From Nectonema munidae (lineage: Eukaryota; Nematomorpha; Nectonematoida; Nectonematidae), in assembly GCA_030549495.1 (NCBI GenBank), contig JAUIRK010000463.1:185001-249000 (forward strand): a DNA stretch of 64,000 nt, written 5' to 3'. The notes beneath the pieces are model-generated. The model did not search any database. It was given only the letters and a program-made list of their open reading frames with translations, and had not been told where the DNA came from. Positions 11,336 through 23,012 of the stretch are shown here, piece after piece. Made by a program: the position numbers and the translations under genes. The stretch's first letter is position 1. Every line of letters starts with the position of its first letter.

Positions 11336-11417
11336 AATTATTAAAAGTGTTAATATTGAGTAGTTGATGTGTGTGTTCAATATACTTATAACATCAATAT
11401 TAACACTTTTAATAATT
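11336..11417. repeat. Perfect 24-bp inverted repeat (hairpin), 34-nt loop
   Basis: 11336-11359 is the exact reverse complement of 11394-11417; the stem core reads AAAAGTGTTAATATTGA. The 24/24 match with a short loop is well beyond chance for a given site, although the AT-rich background makes palindromes commoner. It may be a cruciform, a small foldback element or, if transcribed, a precursor-like hairpin. Confidence 0.7.
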
Positions 11418-14129
11418 TACTGTGAAGAAAAACTCACGGACAAAAAATACATTTTTATTAAAACCATAAACCGAAAATTTTTTAATATTTATATTTATTT
11501 ACTGCATTAATTTATAATTTTTAGTTTTTTTAAAAACAAAAATACAAAACGATTTTTTTGTAAATCTTTTTTTAATTAAATTAATTTAAAATTTTATAAA
11601 AAAAATTGTATATAGAAAATTAATTTAAAGTTTTTTTAACAAATTTATAACATTTATTTTTAAAAAAATCTCATTTTTAGTGAGTTGGTTTGTTAGATAG
11701 TTAATCAATAAGATATTTAGTTCGATTTTGGATCGTTATAACTATCGAGTTCCTCTTCCTATTGAAAGAGTAAAAAATTTCTTATATATAATCATGATTC
11801 AAAAAGGCAAACTGTCCGGTTACCATTTAAACTAGTTTAGAGGCTATACAGCAATTATGCACCCATTGATTGTGAGAATTTTTATCGTGGACGAATTTTG
11901 TCATGTTTGCTAATTTGAGGATGTGACTAAATACATTTATTTAAAACAAATGATGCTGGAGTCATCATTTTTAGACTATATCGTTCATTTTGAAAAATGA
12001 CGTGAAAAGAAAACGACTTGGGAAAATTGAACAAAAATTCCTTAAAATCTAGTTACATCGAAATTACGAATTTTAAAGTGTCTTGTTTGGATGAGGTGAT
12101 TTAGAGGAATCACATGACCAAACAATTCCATTTTTTTAATAATTTTTTTCTAAGCTAAATTGGTTTACATATCTGTGAGGAATTATACATAGGACGTGTA
12201 GATTTATAGAAATATACTTTCATTTTGAATAAAAGAAGCTGATATGCATATTCTTTTATTCTCAGATTTAATATGAACTTGATTTAATTCACCTACATTT
12301 CGACTTATTTTATCTACAAAACACAATGTACTGACATTTCAAGTAGGATTTGTAAAAAGTTTTTATTGATTTCAATTTAATTGTTTCTATATTATTTATA
12401 TTTTTTCAAACTTTTTAAAAGGTACAAGCATCGTTTAACCTTCGAAATATTTTTGTTTCGTGATCTTACTTAAATTACCTCCTAAAGTTGTTTTCCAAGG
12501 AATGCGTACATTTTTCATTCTAGTAAAATTATGTTTATACTCAGATGCTAAAAAAATATATTCAGCACAGAAGCCCATAAAAAGAAAGAAATTAAGAAAG
12601 TCTTGCTAGAAAAATATTTCTGTGTCCAAAGCATAGAGCTTACAAGAGAAAGGGTCATTTGTTTTGCTCCTCTTCGAACCCCCTTGAATATATATCTACG
12701 CTCTCTATTAGAGCAGCCTCCTTGGAATCAGCCTACCCCTTGTGCCGAAAGGCCTTCAAACAAGTTTAATCCAAAACAATTGTATTTTTTACCCTGGGAG
12801 ATTTCTAATTTTTTTAAATCCGAAAAATTATCATAGTGCATTTTTTGAAAGCATTGACTAAATTTTATCATTGGGCAGAAGGGGTCATGAATTTTTTAGA
12901 ATTCAATTTACTCTAAAAATTAATATCAATGCATTTATTTTTTATACTTTATTTAGAAATTTAAGTAAGCACTTTTTTAAGAAACATCATTTTTAAAATT
13001 TGTATTCATGAATCAAAATAATATGTAAAAGGGTATACTTTTTGCACCGGTCAAATTTTTGGAGGTAGAGTCGAAAATAATCTCAAATGAACTACCAAAG
13101 ATTGAAAATTATTTTTAAAAAATTTCAAACAACTTTTATTTTTCATAAATTTTAAGAAATTTATTAGTTCTACGTCCTTAGAGATAGCGATTGACTTTTC
13201 AAAATAAACGTTGGAATTTTTGTTTTCAAGACAGATTTTCACACTCCTTTGTATACATTAATATATTTATATAGTAAATGATTTTTCTATAGTTAAATAT
13301 GTAATATATTGGAGTCCACTAGTAAACAAACAGATAGTTTTTTCAAAATAAAAACAAAAGATATATATTAAGTTGTTTTGTAGTGTAAAATATCAATTTT
13401 AAAAAATATACTTAAAATGTTCATAAAAATATCTTTCTACCTAAAAAAGAGTAAGTTTTTTTAACTTTAAAAATATTCTTTGAAAAAAGATTCCTTTTTT
13501 AACGAAATGTCTTTGCCAAACCAATTTTTTAACATTTATTAAAATCGATTTGAAGTTCAGAGTGATGCGCGTTTGCAGTTTTTTTTAAAATTAAGGTTAA
13601 GGCACTCGTGCGATTCCTCTTGCGAATAAATAGGAACGATTCTTTTTCCAATATTTTTATAGTTCAATTATAAATATGGCAAAATCTTCTTATAAAAACA
13701 ATTAACATATATTATTCATGTAAAAATTGAGCTTTATGTTTTTTATGTAATAAGGGGGATTGAGGTTTTTTTAAATAAAAAAAAGACCGGGAAAAAAGTT
13801 TGGAAACGATGTTGTAAACCAATGACACTTATAATGACATGATACTAAACCCTTTTCACTTGATTTCTCTCTCTCTAGGAACTTTCAACATTCTTCTGAC
13901 TCCCATTTTTTTTATTTGTAGTATTGAATTTTTAGCTGATCAGATATTCTTTATATGTTCATCACATGAACCCTTAATAGACTTTAAAATATTGTTTGCT
14001 CACAGTAATTTTATAACTATAGCTTGGCAAAGCTTCGGAGACATTTTATAAATTGATGATTAGATAAAATAAAGGATTAAGTTGAATATATGACAGAGGT
14101 AAAATTTTGTTCGACAACATGTTTCATAA
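11418..14129. other. AT-rich stretch without recognised genes
   Basis: An open frame of 77 codons at 12603-12836 on the plus strand has unusually balanced composition (LRTPLNIYLRSLLEQPPWN) for this neighbourhood, but there is no motif I recognise and no clear splice sites. Nothing else can be supported. Confidence 0.35.
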
Positions 14130-14185
14130 TTTTTGAAAGATCGCCATCCATCTAGAGTTCATGGGCCACAAATGGAGAACCACTG
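14130..14185. mobile_element. Orphan hAT-type right terminus
   Basis: The sequence ends GGAGAACCACTG; read inward this is CAGTGGTTCTCCATTTGTGG, the classic hAT (Charlie-like) terminus. The next 8 bases, TTCTAGAC, are not found at any recognisable left end upstream, so this is a truncated or decayed MITE. Confidence 0.5.
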
Positions 14186-17100
14186 TTCTAGACGAAATTT
14201 ATAAAAGTTTTCAATTTAGAAGACATTAACTGGGCACATTCTGACTCAAAAAACGAGTTTATATTCACATAATTGCCGAAGCCTATACTATTAGTAGGAA
14301 TAAAATTGTTATAAGATTAACTTGGCAGTTGAGGACTGTTTTTGACTATTGGAGAATTAGGAAAAAAATTTATGATCAGGTCATAATTTTAGACAAGCAT
14401 GTTGGCCATTAACATCCCTAAACAAAATAAAGTAAATAAAATGCTTACTTTTGAATTTGTCTTTCAAGGAGTCGAATTCGTGGTAGAATTGTTTTTTGTG
14501 ATTTTTAATCTAGAAAAAAAGTTGGTGTATGTGAAAAAATGTTCAAAGCAAGGAAATTGGTTTGTGAAGAGATAAAAATAATCATCATCTTTGTTCTGAA
14601 ATGATGTTGACAAAATACAAATTTAATTGAAGGTGTTACACCAATTTTTTGTGCTTGAATACAAAACGATGAATGCAAATAACGTAAGTGTCAGAGATGA
14701 AGAATATCGCAGTAATTCTACAACAGTGTCTTGTAAACGAGAAGCAAGTTCAACACATAAATTTACACGTCTGCTGTACCGTTTTTTGTATGTACATCGC
14801 TTGCTAGAAAAAAGGCCTTCTTCTATCTAACACTGAATTTATGGCGCGGAAAATGAATGCACGATTGTGCACAAAAATGTACCATACTACAGAAGTATTG
14901 TTTTCAAGAGTCTTATTGCAAAGCTACTCCTATACTTCTACCAGACAGAACGAGTTATGTTCATGACTTTTGCCCTGTTATTAAAACAATGCTACCAGGC
15001 TTATTCGTTAATGTGTAATGCATGTAAAATGTATACACGGTATGATATATATAGCAGGAGTTGTAAAAACAAATGACGACTCATGTTTTACGTTTAACAA
15101 AAACATTGGGTTAGTCGTGTAATATTACTAAAAGGTAACAGAGCGTTTTTCGCTAATTCGACTCACGAATAAGCAAATAAAAGTGTCAATTCATTCATTC
15201 CAAGCATTCATAATCTTCTTCAAATAAAATGAGTTGACGTAAAAACGTGGAGGATTTTTACTATAAAACGTTTGTCTCGGAATATAGGGATGTCGCCAGA
15301 CTATTAACACGGACGGGGTGAGGTCTGGGTGAATAGAAAGCGTATACACACACACATATATATATATATATATTAGGGGAATTCTAAGGGGCAAAAAACT
15401 TAAAGGAGATAGGGGCCGACTCATTTTACTTTTTTAATTGCACCTTATTTTTGCTTATGGCTTTTTTTTTATCATTTACCTACTCACCAAGTAGTCGGAG
15501 GACACAGGAGAATTCCACGGTGTAGACGACTTTTTCCATTTATTCAAAATAAAATAAATTTGGCATTGAATGAAAGCTTATTACTTGTAGAATGGAGAAT
15601 ATATAAGAAATATGTAAGCTTTTGTAGCATTCGTGTAAAAGGTTAACATCCATGCTATTACACGTTAGTACATTAAATTTTAGATAAGTTCGAGCCTAAC
15701 TAGGAAATCACTCCTTCCCGTGTTGAAATCGCTGGCTTACCACAAACAAAGTGCTCAAAGTTGAGAATGAGTTGCTGTGTCTGGAATCTGCAAATACATG
15801 CTCATGAAGGAGATGCTTCCATGAGCATCTAAAAAGCAGCTTCGAATGCTTTAAAAGAAAACTAAGACATGTAGCGTTGAAAGCAAATGAAAAACGCCAC
15901 TATTCATGAGATAATTTTGCAGATGTTTAAACCGGAAAGACTTTTGATCAAATAATATTTTGAAAATAAATTTAAATTTATAAATTGATCATAGACTTCA
16001 AAGCAGAATTTGTAACATATATCTGTGTACCTATAGAATCTTAGAAGTAACTATATGAGAACCATATTATGCTAAGTATAAGGCCTTTGAATTTAATGCA
16101 AGTTTGAATGATAGGGGTAAATTTACTGTACTCAGATTTTTCCAACCTATATTGTTCCATATTTGGAAAAGAATTTTTCCGGTGGCCCATCAAAATATCT
16201 CAGAATGAAATATAAAGGTATCGTTAAATATATTTTCTTGTAAATTTCCAGGGGATACTTAACTAATATGCTTTTTATAAAATAATTAGATATTTCGATG
16301 ATCACGATATTTTGATAATGATAAAACACAATGAGTGTATCTCATGGCTGAATTTATTAAAGGGGCGAATTTTTATTTAGACATTTTTAAAATATTTTTA
16401 GATGTTTATTGAAAATAAATTTGTAGATACTGGCCTAAAGTTTCACTTTTTTTTGCACACATATTTGACGCGTCGATCACTAAAGATTAAAATTTTTCTA
16501 TCGCCCTCCTTAAATTATTGTTGCAACAAAAAATAGAAGAGGTGGGAGAAAGATAGGGTAAGCTAATATACTATAGAAAAAGAAGCTAGCCTTTAACATA
16601 TGTGTTTTGAATATCTTGATTTATGATCAATTTTTGATATTCAATTCATTTAATACAAAAAAATCATGACTGTAAAAAAATTAAAATAATAATGTTTAAG
16701 AAATCCAAGCACATATGCAGTAAAATCAAATCACTATGAAAAATAAATTTTTATTGAAAATTTACTTTTTTATTCACTCCAATTTTTCTGATTCTCAATC
16801 AGTGTGTGTGTCGTATGCAAAAAAGTACTCTGTTTAGAGCATTCATATAAAATATGTAAAGTTACGGTGATGAATAAGGTTTTGTTCATTCATTTGTTAT
16901 TTTTCAATTTATATTAATTATAATATATATAAAAGAATTAAACTAGCAAAAGTCGAAATATACACAAAACATTTTTCCTTATTATTAATTTTCCTTGCTT
17001 TGAATAAACATATATCGTGTTTCTAAGCATAAAGTAACGGATTAATTCTGCAATTCATTTATAAACAAATTAAAAAAAATTTTTTACTAATAAAATTATT

Positions 17101-17517
17101 AAATTTTATTCTTCGACTTTTATTTGAAAGTAAAATTACAACTTTACTTTAAGTACGATAGAGTAATGACACAATTATGCTCAGTGATTTTCTATCATTA
17201 AAAAATTTAGGGAAGGGGGAGGGGGGAGGGAACAGCTAGTGATAGGGAAAGTCAAGATGGGGAATCGAAGCAAACATGATTCAATCAAGACATTCCATCA
17301 CAACTCCATATGTCAACTTTTTTTTTTTAATTTTATAAATTGCACATCATTAAGTTTTATACATTAAAAAAATAGGAAGTCTTAATGAAAAAAAGAATAA
17401 AATAAGTGATACTTTTTTTTCATAACTGTCTTTAATATTTAGAAATTGTTGCTTGTGATTTTCTTTGACTAATTAAAAAATTGGATTAAAAAATGTTTTC
17501 AACAAATAAATGATTAC
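14186..17517. other. AT-rich stretch with a short CA/TA microsatellite
   Basis: No gene is supported. 15345-15374 is an (AC)n-(AT)n microsatellite. An imperfect hairpin lies at about 15799-15831 (ATGCTCATG ... CATGAGCAT). Short open frames at 14627-14830 and 14867-15076 have no recognisable content. Confidence 0.4.
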
Positions 17518-17670
17518 TTTTAGTAAGAAACTGGGAGTGTAAATCTTTGAAAATTTCAAGTATTGATTCAGAATCAGTGTTCAGATTTTCTTCATCAAAT
17601 TCCACTTCATTCTGTCTATATAAAGCTATTAACTCCTTTTTTAGCTCTTCCAGCATATTTTTCATAATTT
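17518..17670 (-). CDS. Candidate host exon: charged helical peptide
   Basis: On the minus strand CCTTGTACTTTTCTATAG forms a good acceptor. It is followed by an open frame reading IMKNMLEELKKELIALYRQN, then FDEENLNTDSESILEIFKDL, then HSQFLTK. A possible AAAA/GTAATC donor is at 17518. The peptide is acidic and helix-prone and unlike the low-complexity translations of the surrounding DNA. I do not recognise the family. It lies on the same strand as the candidate exon at 1184-1396 and upstream of it in that direction, so both could belong to one long-intron gene; nothing in the sequence proves this. Confidence 0.4.
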
Positions 17671-17695
17671 CTATAGAAAAGTACAAGGGAATCAT

Positions 17696-18489
17696 GCATA
17701 TTATCGTTTGAATTTGAATAAAGTGAACAGTTTTATCAACCCAATTTTTGTGTATACCTTCATTTAATTTAAGTTCGCATTATTTTACTAATTAATAATT
17801 ATAATAAATTTATTTATTAATAATGAAGTTATTAGTTAAAGTTAGTTGGTTTCGTATGTCTTGCTTGCGCTTTTCAAATATACAAGTAGATGTATTTATT
17901 TGTTGTTTTTTTCCTTTTTCTTATCCTCCTTCAAATTAAATTTCTTTTTCAATTTGATTTATCTTGACGATTTTCTGAAACTGCAATGAATAATTAGTTT
18001 TCAATTATAAATATTGAATGGGAGATAAAGTGATAATCTTGATCAGTATTAAAGTAAAATTCCATACCCTCTCGATTCTTGAAACATTTCTCCAATTATG
18101 AGATATATTTTTAAAGATTTGGCGACACTGCTTGCACTGAATCTGATAGTAATAAATATTCTAAGGTTATAAGTTGGTAATTTTTATTTACTAACTATAT
18201 CTACCTAACTGGATAACAAGCTAACAAATAAACTAACTGACCAAATAACTAACTATTTAATGAAAAACATAGTCATTTTCAAAATATGATCTATTTTAAC
18301 TTTATATAGCCTTTACCCAATTAATCAAAAATTAATGTCACTCCCCAGGTGTCACATGTCGAAGTACAATATCACGATTTATGAAACGAAAATAAATCAA
18401 GTTTCTTTAGTTATTAGTTCGTCAAGATATCCAGTTCGCTATAGTAAAAGAAATGATAGAAAACTACACATACCTTTAACGGAAGCAGG
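17696..18489. other. AT-rich stretch with degenerate TAACTAAC tract
   Basis: 18170-18260 repeats CTAACTA/AACTAACT words, the reverse complement of the GTTAGTT tracts elsewhere in the window. No gene is visible. Confidence 0.45.
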
Positions 18490-18588
18490 TTAATTCGCCC
18501 TAAAGACGATTCGGCCCCAACATAATTCGGACTCTCAATATATTGATATTAATATTATCTTAGGTGGAATTGTCTTGGGCAAATTGTC
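18490..18588. repeat. Small palindromic element, AATTCGCCC type
   Basis: The left arm, 18490-18516 (AATTCGCCCTAAAGACGATT), is an imperfect inverted copy of the right arm, 18563-18588 (read inward, AATTTGCCCAAGACAATTCC). The arms resemble the ends of the element at 54681-54861 (AAAGACAATTGCCCGACAG on one strand), so the two are probably one dispersed family. Confidence 0.45.
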
Positions 18589-21229
18589 ACTGAGCCCCTT
18601 TAACTTCCCTTTAAGCTTTTTTTATGATATCAAAAATTCGTATTTTAAAATGAATTTTTTTATTACATGTATATAAATTGAAAATATTATATCTTGTTTA
18701 TAACCTTTTTTGAAGTTAGAGTCCTTTTGATATCATACTCCATAAACCCAACACATAGAGAACGCTACACTAGAAAATGCTATAAAGAGACCGACAAACA
18801 TTTCTCGATAACATGAACTTTTTTTATTGAAAAATGATATAATCTAGTAGCATCAGAGCAATTTTTAACTATAAAAATTTTTAACCCATGAACCCCTTTT
18901 CTCTTCTTTTTTTCTCCGTCATAAAAATTGGACATCAAAAACATTTTATTTTAATATTTTTCACTAATAAAATTTTTGAGGTTATGATAAAGAAAAGAGT
19001 ATATAATTAGAATTCATATTGAAATGAAAGCAAATCTAATGCAAATCAATTATAATTTGATTTAACGTGAAAATTATAACGAAAAATCAATTTTTTATAA
19101 TAAAAATCGTTATGAGCTGGTTTTCTTCATGGACCACCAAAATATCATTGTGGACCCTCTAATTTATAATATTTCGCCTGTGGACCCCTTGAATTATTAT
19201 ATGGACCCCGAGGGTCCATGTAGACCCCGGTTCAAAAACCCTGAATAGATGTTCATATGATAATCAACATATCTATAAGCAGAAACTTTCTGCCATAAAC
19301 AGATATCTCAAATAGAGCCTATATTAAGTTATACTTATGATCTTCTTTAAGGAAAAAAGACTTTTTATTCATTTTTACTTCTTTGTTAAATTGAGAATAA
19401 AAATAATTAAAAAATGGAGACCTCAAATAATAATTCGATATGGTTCTAGCAATTTTCTATACTCTGCTTCATTTTTTTAAACGCTGTTCTCTTTTAACCA
19501 ATTTTGGAAGAACATTATTGAAATAAAATTCCACATAGCACTGTTTCCACTTTTGAGTCTAACTAAAGGGAGGCCCAAAAAGATAAATGTTTGGAAAATG
19601 TGAAGTAATATGCGCTCTAAAAGATGATGCTAAGAGAAATACGAATCCAATTTCAATGCGGAATTTGTTTCTACCTCCAAATTTTCTGCATGAATAGGAA
19701 AATTTAAACGCCATATAAAAAACTATTTCTAAAAAGCTAACGTTATTCTAAGAAATTTTAGACTAGACAAATTATGAATACATTTGAATTTAATTTACGT
19801 ATGGATAACGTCGGGTGGGGGTGACAAAACGACAGGTTAAACAATAGAATAAACGAAATTTGTGGTTTTTCTTGATTTGTTTCTTTTCTGTGATGTTCGA
19901 GTTTTTCTTTTGAGTATATCATCTTGAAAATTTCTTTTTGGAAAATTTTTCATGCAACTCCCTCCTTCTAAATATCCTCATATTTTTCAAGATGATGAGG
20001 AAATTAGGATTGTTATCATTATATGTTGGGTTGGACTATTGTTGAAACCTATGTATTTTGTTACCAATTAGGCTTGAGAAGTTTATTTTTTCGGTGGTTG
20101 TTTTTTTACTTTGTTTCTTTTTTGGAGAATTGGTCTGATTGATGATATAAATTTTAAAAATCATATAAATTTTGTTGTCTTTGTATTGTTAAATTTTAAT
20201 TGTCTTTTTTCGGTAAAACTTTTTCGTTACTGAAAATGTCAATTTGTTTTTCTTTAATGTTCTGGAAACGAAAAAAAAATTCAAAAACTAAAACTTTGAA
20301 AAAAAAAAGATATTTCAAAATTCTTGAAATCTAAACTAAGGTTAAACAATTCAGTTTAGTTTTGGTTTTAGACTCTTTAATTCAAGATATTTAGATTTTA
20401 GTTTGGTTTTTCTTTGGAGTTTTGGTTTAGGATTTTCGTCTCGTTTTGGTTTTGTTGTTTTTAAATATTTTTAGAATTTTTAGAATTTGTGAATAAGAAT
20501 TTAGTAGAATCTTTCTTGGTATGAAGTGTTAAAAAAAAGTTTTTTTTGATACATTTTAAAAAAAAATTTTTTTTAAGGTTTGAAATAGGAAAATTTATTA
20601 AATTTAATCTTATGAATAAAGAATAATTTATAATTTAAAGGAAAAGTATTAAGAGAATTTTTTGTGTGATTTTTTGTAGTCTATTAAAATTTTTTTATCT
20701 TTATAATTTATTTTTTTCCTTAATTCAGTGTCTCATTTTGCTTCTAACAATAGTAACATATGAAAGTTGAATATAAAAATTCTAATTTGTGTTTATGCTT
20801 TGAGTCATGTTAAAAAAATTCTAATTTAGTCTTTTTGTGTGACATTTAATAATGAAGTATACTAAATTACAAATCTATTTTAAATCTTTCAGTTATTGAC
20901 ACAGTACTTAAGAAAAATAACATCTTGTTGATTTTTTTCTATTTGAAGGGATGTTGTATATTTTTTAAATCAAATTAAAAATAGTTAAATGTAAAAAGTG
21001 AAATTAATGAAAAAATATTATAAAAAATAGTTGTCAACATAAATAATCAATTGATATTTAATTTAAAACAAAAAAAATTTTGTTGAATTTTGTTTATATG
21101 TTCAACTTAATACCAATTTTACAAAATTAACTTTTATAAAAGTTTTATTTATCTTTTATTACCTTTTTTAGAAGTAGTTTTACTATATTTGATTTTATCT
21201 TTGTGGTGATAAATGAATGGCATCTTTTA
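18589..21229. other. AT-rich stretch with an orphan hAT end and T/G-rich low complexity
   Basis: 19130-19243 is a hAT-like right end: repeated GTGGACC/ATGGACCC words and the terminus, read inward, CAGGGTTTTTGAACCGGGGT. No matching left end or duplication was found. 20280-20560 is TTTTGGTTTT-rich low-complexity DNA. No host gene is visible. Confidence 0.45.
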
Positions 21230-23005
21230 AAAAAAGAAAAATTACTTATATAATGAATGGGAAGAGAACTATTTTTTGTAATGAACAATAAAAGTGTTTT
21301 GTTTAATTTGTAAGGGAATAGTTGTTAAAAAGAAGTGGAGAGATTTTTTAAAGTTAAAAAATTATTCTATTGATTTTCCAAAAATAAGTAAGAAGTCAAA
21401 AGTTAAACAACTCAAAGAGAATTGTTGAACAAAACATCTTTTAGGTGGAGAAATAGTAAAAGAAGTTCTCAAAGCGGGAGATGTTTTATTTGAAAACTTC
21501 AAAATAAGTCCGAAATTATGAATGTATAAATAACTTGTCATTGTCAAAATACTATTATGCTAAGAACAGAGGATATCAGTCAAGATCTTGAGCAGTCTAA
21601 AATTATGTTGATAGTGGTTGTTCTCTCATTAAGTTTGAGAGTCGATGACTATATTGGATGTACTCTGTGTTTTCATAGAATGGTTTTGTTGACATGTCAG
21701 GTAGAAGAGTTGTTAAAATAATTCCGATGAATGAACCATAGAGGTGAAGATATTTTTAACTCATTCAAAGAATTTATATCACTTACAAATTTTCCAATTT
21801 AAACTGGTTTCAATTAAACAGATGTGCCCCTGCAATGACTGGTTGAATAATGGTTTATTTCTCGTTGTAAGGGTGAAAAGTTTAGATTTATTGATATCAT
21901 TGATATAATAATCAAGTCCTATGCTCAAAAGTTTTAAATTTGATCATGTCATGGACATAGTTTAAAACTGTCAACTAATCAGGTAAAGAGTTTATCGGTG
22001 AGAGTTTCGTGTTTGCAAAAGAGTGTGGAGAAGAAAAATGAATTGTTTTACACACAGATGTTAGATGGCTAGCCGTGTAAGTTTTTGACTCGTTTCGGAG
22101 AACTATTACAAAAGTTTGATTTTTCTTGAAATAAAAAATAATATGTTCAATTGAGTGATTCAGAATGGCGCTAGATCTAGTTTTTTGGAGTTACTGAGAG
22201 CTACCTACTAAATACCAATTAAAAAGATAAATAATAATTGAAATGGTTAGTCATGTAAATTCATTTAAAGAAAAGTTGAATATACAACTTAAACAAATGG
22301 AACGTGGGACTTAAAACATTTTCCTAATTTAGATGACAAAGAGGTGTGAAAAAGATTAAATGTGGATAGATATGTAGCTAGTCTAAGAACTCTATGAATG
22401 AATTTGAAAAAAGATTCGAAAGTTTTAATAATATTGAAAGTATCACCACTTTTCTACTAAACCCCTTCAAGGACGAGTGAGTATTGAATTTTTAGTAAAA
22501 AAATTGGGATTTCTACAAATTGGAATTTGGCTGAATTAGAAGAAGAACTTATAAATATAAAATGTGACTTAAGTCTTAAATAATGATGGGTGAAAGATTT
22601 TATAAAATATATTTTTAAAGATAAATACCAACATTTGGAGGGTATTTGCTACTTTCCATTCGTTTTTCGGATCCACATATTTGTGTAAATCTGTTTTTCT
22701 TCGATGAATAGTATAAAAAAAAAATAGATCTCAATTAACTAAGAACATTTGAGGATGTTTAAGAATCGCTGGAAATTTCGATCAAATTTTGAAAAACTAG
22801 ACAAAATATGCATGAGTTTCATCTTCAAAAAAATTAGTTTTTATAATTTTTAAGTTGTAGATTTTGAAGTTAATAAAAAAATTTTTTATTATATAAAAAA
22901 AAAATTAATTTGTTTTAAGAATATTAATTATTTTTTATACTTTAAGGTAGAAAAAATTTCTACAAAAAAAGTAGCCCATATATAAAAAAAGTTTGGCCAC
23001 CCCTG
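21230..23005 (+). mobile_element. Decayed hAT element with BED-type transposase
   Basis: Plus-strand translation, scattered over all three frames, shows in order the landmarks of the ZBED5/GTF2IRD2-type hAT transposases. These are a BED-finger-like NEWEENYF and CLICKGIVVKKK (about 21253-21335), RCAPAMTG at about 21819-21842 (family DGAPAMTG), LHTDVRWLAV (about 22046-22078), EMVSHVNSFKEKLNIQLKQM (about 22240-22300), MNEFEKRFESFNN (22394 on) and NWNLAELEEELINIKCDLSL (about 22515-22578). Many stops and frameshifts show it is long dead. The right terminus is visible: read inward, CAGGGGTGGCCAAACTTTTT, ending at 23005. The left terminus was not found, so the start given is where coding remains begin. 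Confidence 0.8.
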
Positions 23006-23012
23006 GTATATA

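Noticed and set aside
12603-12836. Small secreted or regulatory protein gene
   Set aside because: The balanced composition drew attention, but there is no signal peptide, motif or splice evidence.
18720-19243. Complete hAT MITE
   Set aside because: Only the right end (CAGGGTTTTTGAACC read inward) is clear; no left end with the octamer AATAGATG was found.
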